Positions 55,982 to 64,000 of a stretch of 64,000 bases of DNA are shown in pieces. This stretch comes from Actinoplanes sp. M2I2. GTDB taxonomy: Bacteria; Actinomycetota; Actinomycetes; Mycobacteriales; Micromonosporaceae. The stretch is from contig NZ_JALPVJ010000008.1 in NCBI RefSeq assembly GCF_023544445.1, positions 62,001-126,000 of the forward strand. Direction: 5' to 3'. Position 1 is the stretch's first letter, and each line of letters begins with the position of its first letter. The translations under genes and the position numbers were made by a program. Below the pieces are notes generated by a model. The model saw only the letters and a list, made by a program, of their open reading frames with translations, made no database searches and was not told where the DNA came from.

Positions 55982-56797
55982 ATGAAGAGTCCCGAGTTCG
56001 ACGGGCACGAGCGCGCACGCTGGGCCGGCCGTGCCGCCGCCTACGACCGCAGCTTCGCCCGTCTCTGCGCGCACCCGGCCGCCGCTCTGCTCGAGGCGGC
56101 CGGCGTCGACAAGGGGCACCGCCTGCTCGACGTCGGCACCGGCACCGGCACGGTCGCCGCCCTGGCCTGCTCGCAGGGTGCGTCGGTGCTGGCCGTGGAC
56201 GCCGAGCCGTCCATGTTGGACATCGCCGCGACCCGCCTCCCCGGGGGCGCCACCGTGCTGGCCACGCTGCCGGTCCTGCCGTTCCCGGCGCGGGTCTTCG
56301 ACGCCACGGTCGGCAACTTCGTGGTCAACCACGTCGGCAACCCCGCGTCGGCCGTCGCCGAGATGACCCGCGTGACCCGTCCGGGCGGGCGGGTCGCGCT
56401 GACCGTCTGGCCGTCCCCGCCGCCGTTGGCCCAGCGGCTGTGGGGCGACATCTTCGACGCGGCGGGAGCGGAACGGCCCCGTGGCCTGCCCCGGCTCGAC
56501 CCGGTCAACGACTTCCCGCGTACGGAGGAGGGGGTCGCCGATCTGCTCGGCCGCGCCGGCCTGACCGAGGTCACCTGCACCACGGTGTCGTGGACGCTGC
56601 ACGTCGACCCGGACGACTGGTGGGCCGGTCCGGCCGCCGGCCTCTCGACGGCCGGCCTCATCCTCGACCACCAGCCACCGTCGGTCGTGGCCGAGGTCCG
56701 GGCCGCGTTCGACGAGGTCACCGCCCCGTTCCGGGACGACCGCGGACTGCTCGCCCTGCCCGCGTCGGCCCTGCTGGGCGCCGGTCTAAAGCACTGA
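55982..56797 (+). CDS. Class I SAM-dependent methyltransferase
   Basis: The 271-residue protein has the Rossmann-like methyltransferase fold: motif I LLDVGTGTGTVAALA (about residues 48-62), acidic end of beta 2 (VDAEPSM) and motif IV region (DATVGNFVVNHVGN). It resembles UbiE-like small-molecule methyltransferases, but the substrate is unknown. ATG 55982 is chosen; a GTG further up is in frame. It overlaps the convergent AraC-type gene by 12 bases. Confidence 0.88.
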   Translation: MKSPEFDGHERARWAGRAAAYDRSFARLCAHPAAALLEAAGVDKGHRLLDVGTGTGTVAALACSQGASVLAVDAEPSMLDIAATRLPGGATVLATLPVLPFPARVFDATVGNFVVNHVGNPASAVAEMTRVTRPGGRVALTVWPSPPPLAQRLWGDIFDAAGAERPRGLPRLDPVNDFPRTEEGVADLLGRAGLTEVTCTTVSWTLHVDPDDWWAGPAAGLSTAGLILDHQPPSVVAEVRAAFDEVTAPFRDDRGLLALPASALLGAGLKH

Positions 56798-57676
56798 CAG
56801 GGCCGGCGACGGGGAGTCCGCCCGCAGCCGGGCGGCGTCGCGGCTGGGCGGCTCGCCGAACTGACGACGGTATTCGCGGCTGAACTGCGAGGGACTGTCG
56901 TAGCCGACGCGGTGGCTGACGCCCGTGACGTCGTTCGGGTGGGCGGCGAGCAGCAGGCGCGCCTCCTGCAGGCGGATGCTCTTCTGGAACTGGATCGGGC
57001 TCATCGCGGTGACCGCCTGGAAGTGGCGATGGAACGCGGAGACGCTCATCCCGGAGAGCCGGGCGAGCTCCTCGACGCGGAACGGCTCCCGGTAGTGGGC
57101 GCGGATCCAGCCGACCGCCCGGGAGATGTGGGTGAGGCTGCTGCCGGCCAGGCCGAGCTGGCGTACGGCGGCGCCCTGCTCCCCGGTGACCAGGCGCCAC
57201 AGGATCTCGCGGCGGATCAGCGGCGCCAGGACCGGGAGGTCCCGCGGGGTCTCGAGCAGGCGCAGCATCCGTACGGCGGCATCGATCAGCTCGGCCGGGG
57301 CGTCACTCACCGCGATGGCCGACGGGGAACCGCCGTGCTGCGGCAGCGATCCGGGCGGCGCCTCCACCAGCAGCGCGGCGATCTCGGCCGGGTCGAGCAC
57401 CAGCCCGAAGCCGATCGCCGGCGCCTCGGTGTAGTGGCCGGTCACGGGCAGGTCGACCGAGGTCACCAGGTACTGACCGGCGCCGTACTCGTAGACGCGG
57501 TCGCCGAGCGCGAGCGTCTTGGCCCCCTGGGCGATGAGGGCGAGGACGGTGCCCGACATCGAGGTCGACGACTCGTACGCGCGGGTCGCCTTGCCGATCA
57601 GGACGCCGTCGAGGGCGGTGGTGACGCCGGGCCGGGCGTGGCGGTCGAGGAGCGTACGCAGTTCGTCGAGGGACAC
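56786..57676 (-). CDS. AraC-family transcriptional regulator
   Basis: The 296-residue regulator has an N-terminal AraC_N-type cupin domain (about residues 15-160) and two C-terminal helix-turn-helix motifs (about 195-290; VEELARLSGMSVSAFHRHFQAVTAMSPIQFQKSIRLQEAR, then VGYDSPSQFSREYRRQFG). It belongs to the group that often regulates a neighbouring oxidoreductase. The SDR gene is divergent and shares 107 bases of upstream DNA, so it is the likely target. The GTG at 57676 has GGGGC only. Its end overlaps the methyltransferase end by 12 bases. Confidence 0.9.
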   Translation of the reverse strand: MSLDELRTLLDRHARPGVTTALDGVLIGKATRAYESSTSMSGTVLALIAQGAKTLALGDRVYEYGAGQYLVTSVDLPVTGHYTEAPAIGFGLVLDPAEIAALLVEAPPGSLPQHGGSPSAIAVSDAPAELIDAAVRMLRLLETPRDLPVLAPLIRREILWRLVTGEQGAAVRQLGLAGSSLTHISRAVGWIRAHYREPFRVEELARLSGMSVSAFHRHFQAVTAMSPIQFQKSIRLQEARLLLAAHPNDVTGVSHRVGYDSPSQFSREYRRQFGEPPSRDAARLRADSPSPALSVL

Positions 57677-57783
57677 GCCCCAAGAGTAATGGGCAAGGAT
57701 CGAGGAGGCTCGTTCTACTGACGGGGCTCGTGAGCTGGTGCCATGGAGAGGAGAGATTTCCACCGTACGAAATGAGGAGCGCA

Positions 57784-58560
57784 ATGATGCGAGTCGGGAT
57801 CGTGCTCGGGGGCAGTTCCGGGATCGGGCAGGCCACGGCCGTCGAGCTGGCCCGGCGCGGGGCCGGCGTCATCGTGACCTATCGCGGGAACCCGGCCGGC
57901 GTGCGGGACACTGTGGACCTGGTCGAGAAGGAAGGCGGCACGGCGGTCGCCCTCCGTCTCGACATCGGCCGCACCGAAGGCTTCGCGGGTTTCCGGGACG
58001 AGATCGCGGCCACGCTGCGGGACACCTGGCAGCGGGACACCTTCGACTACCTGGTCAACAACGCCGGCTTCGGGGGCAGCGCGCTGTTCCCCGACACCAC
58101 CGAGGAGCTGTTCGACCGGTTCTTCGACGTGCTGCTCAAGGGGCCGTACTTCCTGACCCAGACGCTGTTGCCGCTGCTCGCCGACGGCGGCGCGATCGTC
58201 AACGTCAGCAGCTCCTCGTCCCTGCCCACCGGCCGGGTCGACGCGGGTTACTCCGCCTACGCCACGATGAAGGGCGGCTTGAACACGCTCACCCGGTTCC
58301 TGGCCAAGGAGCTCGCGCCGCGCGGCATCCGGGTCAACGCGGTCTCGCCCGGCCCGACGCGCACGCGACTCGCGGACCCGTCCGGCGTGGTCGGCTTCGA
58401 GGCGTACCCGGAGGTCATCCCGATGCTGGCCGCCCAGACCGCGCTGGGGCGCCTCGGCGAGCCGGACGACGTCGGCGCGGCGATCGCGAGCCTGCTCTCC
58501 GACGAGAGCCGGTGGATCACCGCGCAGAACGTCGAGGTCTCCGGCGGCTTCGACCTCTAG
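57784..58560 (+). CDS. Short-chain dehydrogenase/reductase
   Basis: The 258-residue protein is a classical SDR: cofactor loop GGSSGIGQA, the NNAG motif, catalytic Ser in VNVSSSSS, and YSAYATMKGG as the Tyr-x3-Lys site (Tyr of SAYATMK; Lys present). An Arg in TYRGNP after beta 2 suggests NADPH preference. Substrate unknown. GAGGAG precedes the ATG at 57784; a second ATG follows directly. It is divergent from the AraC-type regulator and ends four bases into the convergent aldo-keto reductase gene. Confidence 0.9.
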   Translation: MMRVGIVLGGSSGIGQATAVELARRGAGVIVTYRGNPAGVRDTVDLVEKEGGTAVALRLDIGRTEGFAGFRDEIAATLRDTWQRDTFDYLVNNAGFGGSALFPDTTEELFDRFFDVLLKGPYFLTQTLLPLLADGGAIVNVSSSSSLPTGRVDAGYSAYATMKGGLNTLTRFLAKELAPRGIRVNAVSPGPTRTRLADPSGVVGFEAYPEVIPMLAAQTALGRLGEPDDVGAAIASLLSDESRWITAQNVEVSGGFDL

Positions 58561-59513
58561 CGGTTGAGCAGCTCGTCGAGGGCGGTGACGTCCTCGGCGG
58601 TCAGCTGCCAGGCCGCCGCCGACGCGTTGGCGTGCACCTGCTCGGCGGTCGTGGCGCCGGCGATCACGCTGCTCACGGCCGGCCGCGCGGCGAGACCGGC
58701 GATGGCGACCTCGAGCAGGCTGTGCCCCCGGTCGGCGCCGAACGCCTTGAGCGCCTCGATGGTGTCCCAGTCGGCGCCGTCGACCCAGCGCTGGTAGCGG
58801 GGGAGGGAGAGCCGGGTGCCCGCGGCCGGCTGCTGGTCGCGGCTGTACTTGCCGGTGAGCAGGCCCGAGTCGAGCGGGAAGAACGGCAGCAGCCCGAGCC
58901 CGAACTGCTCGCAGGCGGGCACGACCTCGGTCTCCACGTCACGGTGGAGCAGGCTGTACTGGTTCTGCGCGCTGACGAACGGGGTCAGGTTGCCGGCCCG
59001 CGCCGTCCAGTCGGCGTCGGCGATCTGCCAGCCGGCGAAGTTGGAGTTGCCCAGGTAGCGCACCTTGCCCGAGCGGACCAGGTCGTCGAGGGCGGACAGC
59101 GTCTCCTCGATCGGGGTCTGCGGGTCGGGGGTGTGCAGCTGGTACAGGTCGAGGTAGTCGGTCTCGAGCCGGCGCAGCGACGCCTCGACCGCGCGCATGA
59201 TGTATCGCCGGGAGCCGCGGGCGCCGAAGTCGTTGCCGTTGAGCCCCTCCATGTCCAGCCCGAACTTGGTCGCCACGATCACCTCGTCCCGGCGGCCCTT
59301 GAGCGCGGCGCCGAGGCACTCCTCGGAGGCGCCGTGCGGGGTCCCGTAGACGTCGGCGGTGTCGAACAGGGTGATCCCGGCGTCCAGGGCGGCGTCGACG
59401 ACCTCGCGGGTGCCGTCGGCGTCCAGTTTGCGGCCGAAGTTGTTGCACCCGATGCCGACGACGGAGACCACCAGGCCCGAGGTGCCCAGCCGGCGATAGC
59501 TCATCTCACTCAT
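58557..59513 (-). CDS. Aldo/keto reductase
   Basis: The 318-residue protein is a TIM-barrel NADPH-dependent reductase of the AKR superfamily. The Asp-Tyr-Lys-His tetrad is represented by FDTADVYG, ATKFG and YQLHTPD. GIGCNNFGRKLDADGT at the start and GLLTGKYSRDQQPAAGTRL in the second half are typical of the bacterial group that includes YajO and YghZ. The substrate is unknown. It is convergent with the SDR gene and overlaps it by four bases. Confidence 0.92.
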   Translation of the reverse strand: MSEMSYRRLGTSGLVVSVVGIGCNNFGRKLDADGTREVVDAALDAGITLFDTADVYGTPHGASEECLGAALKGRRDEVIVATKFGLDMEGLNGNDFGARGSRRYIMRAVEASLRRLETDYLDLYQLHTPDPQTPIEETLSALDDLVRSGKVRYLGNSNFAGWQIADADWTARAGNLTPFVSAQNQYSLLHRDVETEVVPACEQFGLGLLPFFPLDSGLLTGKYSRDQQPAAGTRLSLPRYQRWVDGADWDTIEALKAFGADRGHSLLEVAIAGLAARPAVSSVIAGATTAEQVHANASAAAWQLTAEDVTALDELLNR

Positions 59514-59579
59514 GAACCAGACCCTATGCCCGAACGGGCCGACGTTTGCCCGGGACGCCGCGACATCGGCCGTCATCTA

Positions 59580-59626
59580 TTGACACATGCCCGAAACAAA
59601 AAGGACTCTTTCCTGAGAGCGCTCTC
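59580..59626 (+). promoter_or_regulatory. Promoter with LacI-type palindrome
   Basis: A perfect TTGACA -35 (59580-59585) is followed after about 17-18 bases by a poor -10 (GACTCT). The 12-bp perfect palindrome GAGAGCGCTCTC (59615-59626) lies just downstream. This is the LacI-family operator form seen in CebR-type sites that control polysaccharide-degrading enzymes in actinobacteria. It lies 43 bases before the glucanase start. Confidence 0.65.
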
Positions 59627-59668
59627 CATCCCCCCTCTGATCGCACAGCTCTGCGGAAGGTGTCCCCC

Positions 59669-61258
59669 GTGCGTACCCTCCTGCGAACCCTGGCCGCGCT
59701 GGCCCTGACCGTCCCGGTCGTGGCCGCGGTCTCCCCGCCCGCGGCGCAAGCCATCGGTCCCAACCTGCTGCCCGTCACCGTCACCAACAACACCGGCCGC
59801 GGCGAAGCGGTCCACCTGTACGTCATCGGCATCCAGCTGTCGTCCGGCCGGCTGGGCTACGTCAACCAGGCCGGGACGTTCAACCCGTGGACCGGCGGGG
59901 CACTGCCCCCGGCGCCCGCCCCCGACGTCTCCATTCCCGGCGCCGGCAACGGTGGCGCCACGACCATCCAGTTCCCACGCGGATTCTCCGGCCGGGTGTA
60001 CTTCTCGCTGGGCGAGAAGCTCAAGTTCTTCCTCACCCCGGACGGCCTGGTGCAGCCGGCTCCGTGGGCGGGCGGGGACGCCAACCGGGACATCCTGTTC
60101 GACTGGAGCGAGTTCACCTACAACGACTCCGGGCTGTGGCTCAACAGCTCGCAGGTCGACATGTTCGCGGTGCCGCACGCGGTGTCGGTCACCGGAGCCT
60201 CCGGGGCCACCCGGCGTACCGGGGATCCGGTCGCCAACGGGCGGGACAACGTCATCAATGCCATCCGCGGGACGTCCGGGTTGGCCAACACGGTCTACGC
60301 CCGCTCGGACGGGACGGTGCTGCGGGTGCTCGCCCCCGGCAAGGCCGCCAGTGCGGGCCTGATGAGCAGCACGTATCTCGACCCGTACATCGCGTCGGCG
60401 TGGAACGCCTACACCGGCAAGACGCTGACGGTGGTGCCGTTCGGCGACCAGCCCAACACCCGCTACTTCGGCCGGACGTCGGGCAACGTCATGCGCTTCA
60501 CGAACGCGGCCGGCGCGGAGGTGGCGTCGTTCAACCGGCCGTCGTCGGCGTCGGTGTGGGGCTGTGACGGCGACCTGCCCGCGCCCAACGACCAGGTCGT
60601 CGGGCCCATCTCGCGGACCCTGTGCGCCGCGCTCAACCGCGGCACGCTGGGGACCATCGACACCCAGCCGAGCACCAACGCGGCCGACTTCTACCGGAAC
60701 AACCCGACCAACGTGTACGCCAAGGTGATCCACCAGAACATGCAGGACGGCAAGGCGTACGCCTTCGCCTTCGACGACGTCGGCGCCTTCGAGTCGCTGG
60801 TGCACGACGGGGACCCGCGCTCGGCCGGTCTGCACCTGACCCCGTTCACCGGGGGCGGCGGCTCCAACCCGGCGCCGACCGGGGTGCCGGTGATCAGCTC
60901 GCTGAACAACAAGTGCATCGACGTGCCCAACGGCACCTTCGCCGACAGCACGCTGCTGCAGATGTGGACCTGCAACAACAGCAACGCCCAGAAGTGGACC
61001 TTCACCGGCGGCACCGTGCAGGCCGGGGGCAAGTGCATGGACGCGCAGGCGGCGGGCACCGGCAACGGCACGCCCATCCAGCTCTACACCTGCAACGGCA
61101 CCGCGGCCCAGCAGTTCGTGCTGAACGCCGCCGGCGATCTGGTCAACCCCCAGGCCAACCGGTGTGTCGACATCGCCGCGGTCAATTCCAACGACGGCGC
61201 CCGCCTGCACCTGTGGGACTGCGTCGGCGCGGCCAACCAGAAGTGGCGCAAGGGCTGA
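59669..61258 (+). CDS. Secreted GH64-type beta-1,3-glucanase with ricin-B lectin domain
   Basis: The 529-residue precursor has a signal peptide (cleavage near AAQA, residue 27), a catalytic region (about residues 30-410) and a C-terminal carbohydrate-binding module of the ricin-B/CBM13 type (about 415-529). The lectin has three QxW-like repeats: NAQKWTF, AAQQFV and ANQKWRKG. The first part (NLLPVTVTNNTGRGEAVHLYVIG and FPRGFSGRVYFSLGEKLKFF) matches thaumatin-like GH64 glucanases, which cut fungal and plant laminarin. RBS GGAAGG precedes the GTG at 59669. The LacI-type palindrome upstream suggests repression until oligosaccharides are present. Confidence 0.88.
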   Translation: MRTLLRTLAALALTVPVVAAVSPPAAQAIGPNLLPVTVTNNTGRGEAVHLYVIGIQLSSGRLGYVNQAGTFNPWTGGALPPAPAPDVSIPGAGNGGATTIQFPRGFSGRVYFSLGEKLKFFLTPDGLVQPAPWAGGDANRDILFDWSEFTYNDSGLWLNSSQVDMFAVPHAVSVTGASGATRRTGDPVANGRDNVINAIRGTSGLANTVYARSDGTVLRVLAPGKAASAGLMSSTYLDPYIASAWNAYTGKTLTVVPFGDQPNTRYFGRTSGNVMRFTNAAGAEVASFNRPSSASVWGCDGDLPAPNDQVVGPISRTLCAALNRGTLGTIDTQPSTNAADFYRNNPTNVYAKVIHQNMQDGKAYAFAFDDVGAFESLVHDGDPRSAGLHLTPFTGGGGSNPAPTGVPVISSLNNKCIDVPNGTFADSTLLQMWTCNNSNAQKWTFTGGTVQAGGKCMDAQAAGTGNGTPIQLYTCNGTAAQQFVLNAAGDLVNPQANRCVDIAAVNSNDGARLHLWDCVGAANQKWRKG

Positions 61259-61270
61259 CCCCGCGTCTCC

Positions 61271-61300
61271 GTCGCGGACCGGCCCCGACCGGTCCGCGAC
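61271..61300 (+). terminator. Terminator of the glucanase gene
   Basis: Perfect 12-bp arms (61271-61282 and 61289-61300) with a 6-base loop lie just after the glucanase stop. No T-run follows. Confidence 0.8.
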
Positions 61301-61319
61301 GAAGCACTACCTTGTCCGC

Positions 61320-61729
61320 ATGATCTTCCTCGGCGGTGGAGGCAGCGAGAAGGACGAGGCCCGGCTGTGGGACGAGGTCTTCCGGCCCGGCGCCCGTCTC
61401 GCCGTCTGGCCGCACGCCATGCCCCACTCGCAGTGGCCGGCGACGCCGGGCTGACCGACATCACCGGCGCCGACCTGCTGGCCGGCTGCGTGGTCTCCCC
61501 GCACTACACCGCGGACCAGGAAGCCACCGCCCGCCGGTGGTCGCGCGACCACGACGTGACCGTCCTGGCGATCCCCGAGACCGCCGGAGTGGTCGTCGAC
61601 GGCGACCGGGCTCGCAACGCCGGACCGTCCCCCGTCGAGGTCTTTACACCCGCCGGGAGCAGTGTCCACGCGGCCGGCGAGACGTGGGCGCTTCGTCAGG
61701 AGCCCGGCGGGGCGGCCAGATCGCGGTAG
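61320..61729 (+). pseudogene. Peptidase-E-like (S51 type) protein, internally deleted
   Basis: The first 44 codons from ATG 61320 (MIFLGGGGSEKDEARLWDEV) match the start of the Ser-dipeptidase/peptidase E group, then stop. The second part of such a protein resumes in another frame from about 61450 to 61729 (GLTDITGADLLAGCVVSPHY, then IPETAGVVVDGDRARNAG). The middle, about a hundred residues with the nucleophile region, is missing. The junction lies near 61425-61455. Its last 34 bases overlap the end of the SWIM gene on the other strand. Confidence 0.6.
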
Positions 61730-62526
61730 GCCGGGCGGAGCAGATCGGTCAGCGGGATGTGGCGCACGCGGACGGGCGGGGCGTCGAGGGCCCGCAGCAG
61801 CAATTCGGGTGGGGCGGTGACGCGGGACGGGCGTTCGCGCAGCCGGCTCAGGCTGATGGCGGGCGTGTAGAAGTCGGCGAGATGATCCTCCAGAGAGGAC
61901 TCCTCGACGGCCAGGGGGTCGACCGGCGGGGTGGGCTCCGGCGTCCCCCGCAGCGCGTCGAGCAGAGCCTCGCGCGGGCGGCCACGCCAGGCCAGGACCA
62001 GGAACGGGTCGTCGTCGAACGCTTCGGCCAGGACGTACAGCACCGCGGAGCCGTGCTTGCAGGGCACGCTCCAATCAGGACAACTGCAACGGATGTCCAG
62101 GCGCTCGGGGAAGAGCGGCGCCTCGTGCGCGGTGAACAGGTCGACGATCTCGTGCGGCATCTCGCCCGCGAGCAGGGCCGCGCGGTAGAGGGCCTGTGAC
62201 CCGAGGGCGTCGGTCAGCTCCGTCCATTGTGCTTCTTTGAAGGCCGTGATGGCGATGGTCACCTCGTACGGCTGGGGGCGGGAACCCTGCACCCGGGCGG
62301 TGACCTCGCCCGAGGTGAGCGCAAAGTCCATCACCTGACCCTTGCGGGCGTAGGCCCGGCCGCGGGCCAGGCGGCCGCCGTCACAGATCTGCTCGAGCAC
62401 GTCGACGAACCGGCGCGACCACCACTGCTCGCCGATCTTGCCGCGTTTAGCTCGGACGGCGATGCCGCCCTCGACCTCGATCGGCTTGCCGCCCTCGAAG
62501 AACCGTCCATTCTGGTCGACCGGCAT
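61696..62526 (-). CDS. SWIM zinc-finger protein
   Basis: The 276-residue protein has a SWIM zinc finger, CSCPDWSVPCKHGSAVLYVL at about residues 146-165 (pattern Cys-x-Cys then Cys-x-His). The N-terminal part (FFEGGKPIEVEGGIAVRAKRGKIGEQWWSRRFVDVLE) is typical of proteins encoded beside bacterial SNF2 helicases. SWIM domains bind nucleic acids or proteins. It starts one base after the stop of the SNF2 gene, which indicates joint function. Disruption of the fold is not visible. Function is inferred from its partner. Confidence 0.9.
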   Translation of the reverse strand: MPVDQNGRFFEGGKPIEVEGGIAVRAKRGKIGEQWWSRRFVDVLEQICDGGRLARGRAYARKGQVMDFALTSGEVTARVQGSRPQPYEVTIAITAFKEAQWTELTDALGSQALYRAALLAGEMPHEIVDLFTAHEAPLFPERLDIRCSCPDWSVPCKHGSAVLYVLAEAFDDDPFLVLAWRGRPREALLDALRGTPEPTPPVDPLAVEESSLEDHLADFYTPAISLSRLRERPSRVTAPPELLLRALDAPPVRVRHIPLTDLLRPAYRDLAAPPGS

Positions 62527-62527
62527 G

Positions 62528-64000
62528 TCAGCGCACCGCCCCGGCGTCGAGCGCGAACAGCTCGCGCAGCTGATCGGTGTTGAGGTCGGTGATCCAGTCC
62601 TCGCCGGTGCCGACGACCGACGACGCGAGCGCCTTCTTCCGCTCGATCATCGCGTCGATCTTCTCCTCCAGCGTCCCGGTGCAGATGAACTTGCGTACCT
62701 GCACGTTGCGCGACTGTCCGATGCGGAACGCCCGGTCGGTGGCCTGGTTCTCGACCGCCGGGTTCCACCACCGGTCGAAGTGGACGACATGGTTGGCCGC
62801 GGTCAGGTTGAGGCCGGTGCCGGCGGCCTTGAGGGACAACAGGAACAGCATCGGCTCGTCGTCGGTCTGGAACCGCTCGACCAGCTCGTCCCGCTTGGCC
62901 TTCGAAAGTCCACCGTGGAGCCACAGCACCGGGCGATCGAGGTGGGCCGCGAGGTAGGGCTGCAGCAGCGAGCCCCACTCGGCGTACTGCGTGAAGATCA
63001 GGGCCTTGTCGCCGTCCTCGACGATCTCCTCGGCGAGCTCCTCGAGGCGGGCCAGCTTGCCCGAGCGGGCGGGCAGCCGCGAGCCGTCCTTGAGCAGGTG
63101 GGCCGGGTGGTTGCAGACCTGCTTGAGCTTGGTCATCGCGGCGAGCACGTTGCCCCGGCGCTGGATGCCCTCGCTGCCCGAGATGGCCTCCATCATGTCC
63201 TCGACGACGGCCTGGTAGAGCGTCGCCTGCTCGGGCGTGAGCGTGCACCAGACCTTCATCTCGTTCTTCTCGGGCAGGTCCGAGATGATCGACTTGTCGG
63301 TCTTGAGGCGCCGCAGCACGAACGGGCCGGTGGCTCGCTTGAGCGCGGCGGCGGCGTCCTCGTCCTGGCGTACCTCGATCGGTTCCTGGAAGCGGCGGCG
63401 GAACCGCTTCGCCGGACCGAGCAGACCCGGGTTGCAGAAGTCCATGATGGACCACAGCTCGGCCAGGTGGTTCTCGACCGGCGTTCCGGTGAGGGCCAGT
63501 CTCGTCCGGGCCGGGATGGTGCGAACTGCCTGGGCCTGCCGGGTGCCGCTGTTCTTGATCGCTTGCGCCTCGTCGCAGGCCAGCCGTCCCCAGTGGACAC
63601 CGCGCAGGGCTTCCAGATCACGGACCGCGGTGCCGTAGGTCGTCAGCACCAGATCGGCATCAGCGACCGCGGCCTCGAAGTCGGGCCCGCGCTGCCTCGT
63701 CGAGCCGTGGTGCACGTACACCCGCAGGCCGGGGGCGAACCGGGCTGCTTCCTTCTGCCAGTTGCTGACCAGAGACATAGGACAGACGAGCAGGGTCGGC
63801 GCGACGAGCGGTGCCGGGGTGCCGGTCCCGTCCCCGGCTCGCTCGGCCAGCAGCAGGGACAGCGTCTGGGCGGTCTTGCCCAGGCCCATGTCGTCGGCCA
63901 GGATGCCGCCCAGCCCCAGCCGGGAGAGGAAGTGCAGCCAGGAGAGACCCCGCTCCTGGTAGGGGCGCAGACTGCCCTGGAAGGTGGCCGGGGTCGGCAC
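62528..64000 (-). CDS. SNF2-family helicase, C-terminal part
   Basis: The 490 residues in the window are the C-terminal ATPase part of a SWI2/SNF2 protein whose start lies right of the window. Motifs are ADDMGLGKTAQTLSLLL (Walker A), CDEAQAIKN (DEAQ box), LTGTPVENHLAELWSIMDF and, in the second lobe, FTQYAEWGSLL, SLKAAGTGLNLTAANHVVHFDRWWNP and DRAFRIGQ. These enzymes move along double-stranded DNA and remodel protein-DNA complexes. The family member paired with a SWIM protein is widespread in bacteria, but its role (repair, recombination or transcription) is unsettled. It is the first gene of the pair. Confidence 0.93.
   Translation of the reverse strand: MPTPATFQGSLRPYQERGLSWLHFLSRLGLGGILADDMGLGKTAQTLSLLLAERAGDGTGTPAPLVAPTLLVCPMSLVSNWQKEAARFAPGLRVYVHHGSTRQRGPDFEAAVADADLVLTTYGTAVRDLEALRGVHWGRLACDEAQAIKNSGTRQAQAVRTIPARTRLALTGTPVENHLAELWSIMDFCNPGLLGPAKRFRRRFQEPIEVRQDEDAAAALKRATGPFVLRRLKTDKSIISDLPEKNEMKVWCTLTPEQATLYQAVVEDMMEAISGSEGIQRRGNVLAAMTKLKQVCNHPAHLLKDGSRLPARSGKLARLEELAEEIVEDGDKALIFTQYAEWGSLLQPYLAAHLDRPVLWLHGGLSKAKRDELVERFQTDDEPMLFLLSLKAAGTGLNLTAANHVVHFDRWWNPAVENQATDRAFRIGQSRNVQVRKFICTGTLEEKIDAMIERKKALASSVVGTGEDWITDLNTDQLRELFALDAGAVR

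Overview
The window is high-GC DNA with many GTG starts, pervasive 1-4 bp start/stop overlaps between genes, and an actinobacterial gene content: BldC, an ECF factor of the SigE type, futalosine menaquinone genes, system II cytochrome c maturation, HelD, an LPxTG surface protein and a cobalamin riboswitch. It is most likely a Micromonosporaceae chromosome of the Actinoplanes type. That assignment is an inference from gene content and protein similarity remembered without a search. The order of cytochrome c and menaquinone genes resembles the corresponding Streptomyces region, so this looks like core chromosome, not a mobile island. I see no tRNA, rRNA, CRISPR array, phage or insertion sequence.

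Layout. 0-2.4 kb: the end of a CGNR zinc-finger regulator, a zinc-finger membrane protein, a small gene under a perfect LexA-type SOS box, and mscL. 2.5-21 kb: a dense partner-switching and phosphorelay region. It holds an anti-sigma antagonist, an overlapping stressosome operon (rsbR, rsbS, rsbT, an ATPase-phosphatase fusion, a histidine kinase and a receiver-GAF-phosphatase), a second large ATPase-GAF-phosphatase, a cytosolic hybrid kinase with seven near-identical 92-residue HAMP units, a stand-alone receiver and another antagonist. Oligopeptidase B, a flavin oxidase, a DHFR-like protein and a MerR/thioredoxin pair are interspersed. No sigma factor is encoded in the stressosome operon itself.

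21-33 kb: hemL leads a tightly overlapping operon into cytochrome c maturation (histidine phosphatase, ResA-like lipoprotein, CcdA, ResB, CcsA). Then come the late menaquinone genes (UbiD-like, UbiA-like and UbiX-like), split by an ECF sigma/anti-sigma pair, followed by bldC and an AsnC-type regulator. mqnA lies apart at 53.5 kb. 33.8-43 kb: a 44-bp tandem repeat, a glycolipid-binding-like protein, a DEAD-box helicase, a Ser/Pro-rich membrane protein, an NlpC/P60 hydrolase and a striking MqnE-like protein that has lost its radical-SAM core.

43-52 kb: a riboswitch-controlled cobalamin ABC importer, a VOC protein, a four-gene ABC exporter/regulator operon with a probable operator, and HelD. 52-53.5 kb is a decay zone with a 5'-truncated HigB-type toxin, an intact antitoxin, and remnants of an ArsR regulator and an MFS transporter. 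53.5-64 kb: mqnA, an LPVTG surface protein, a methyltransferase, AraC, SDR and aldo-keto reductase genes, a secreted GH64-type glucanase with a lectin domain behind a LacI-type palindrome, a peptidase-E-like pseudogene, and a SWIM/SNF2 pair that runs off the right edge.
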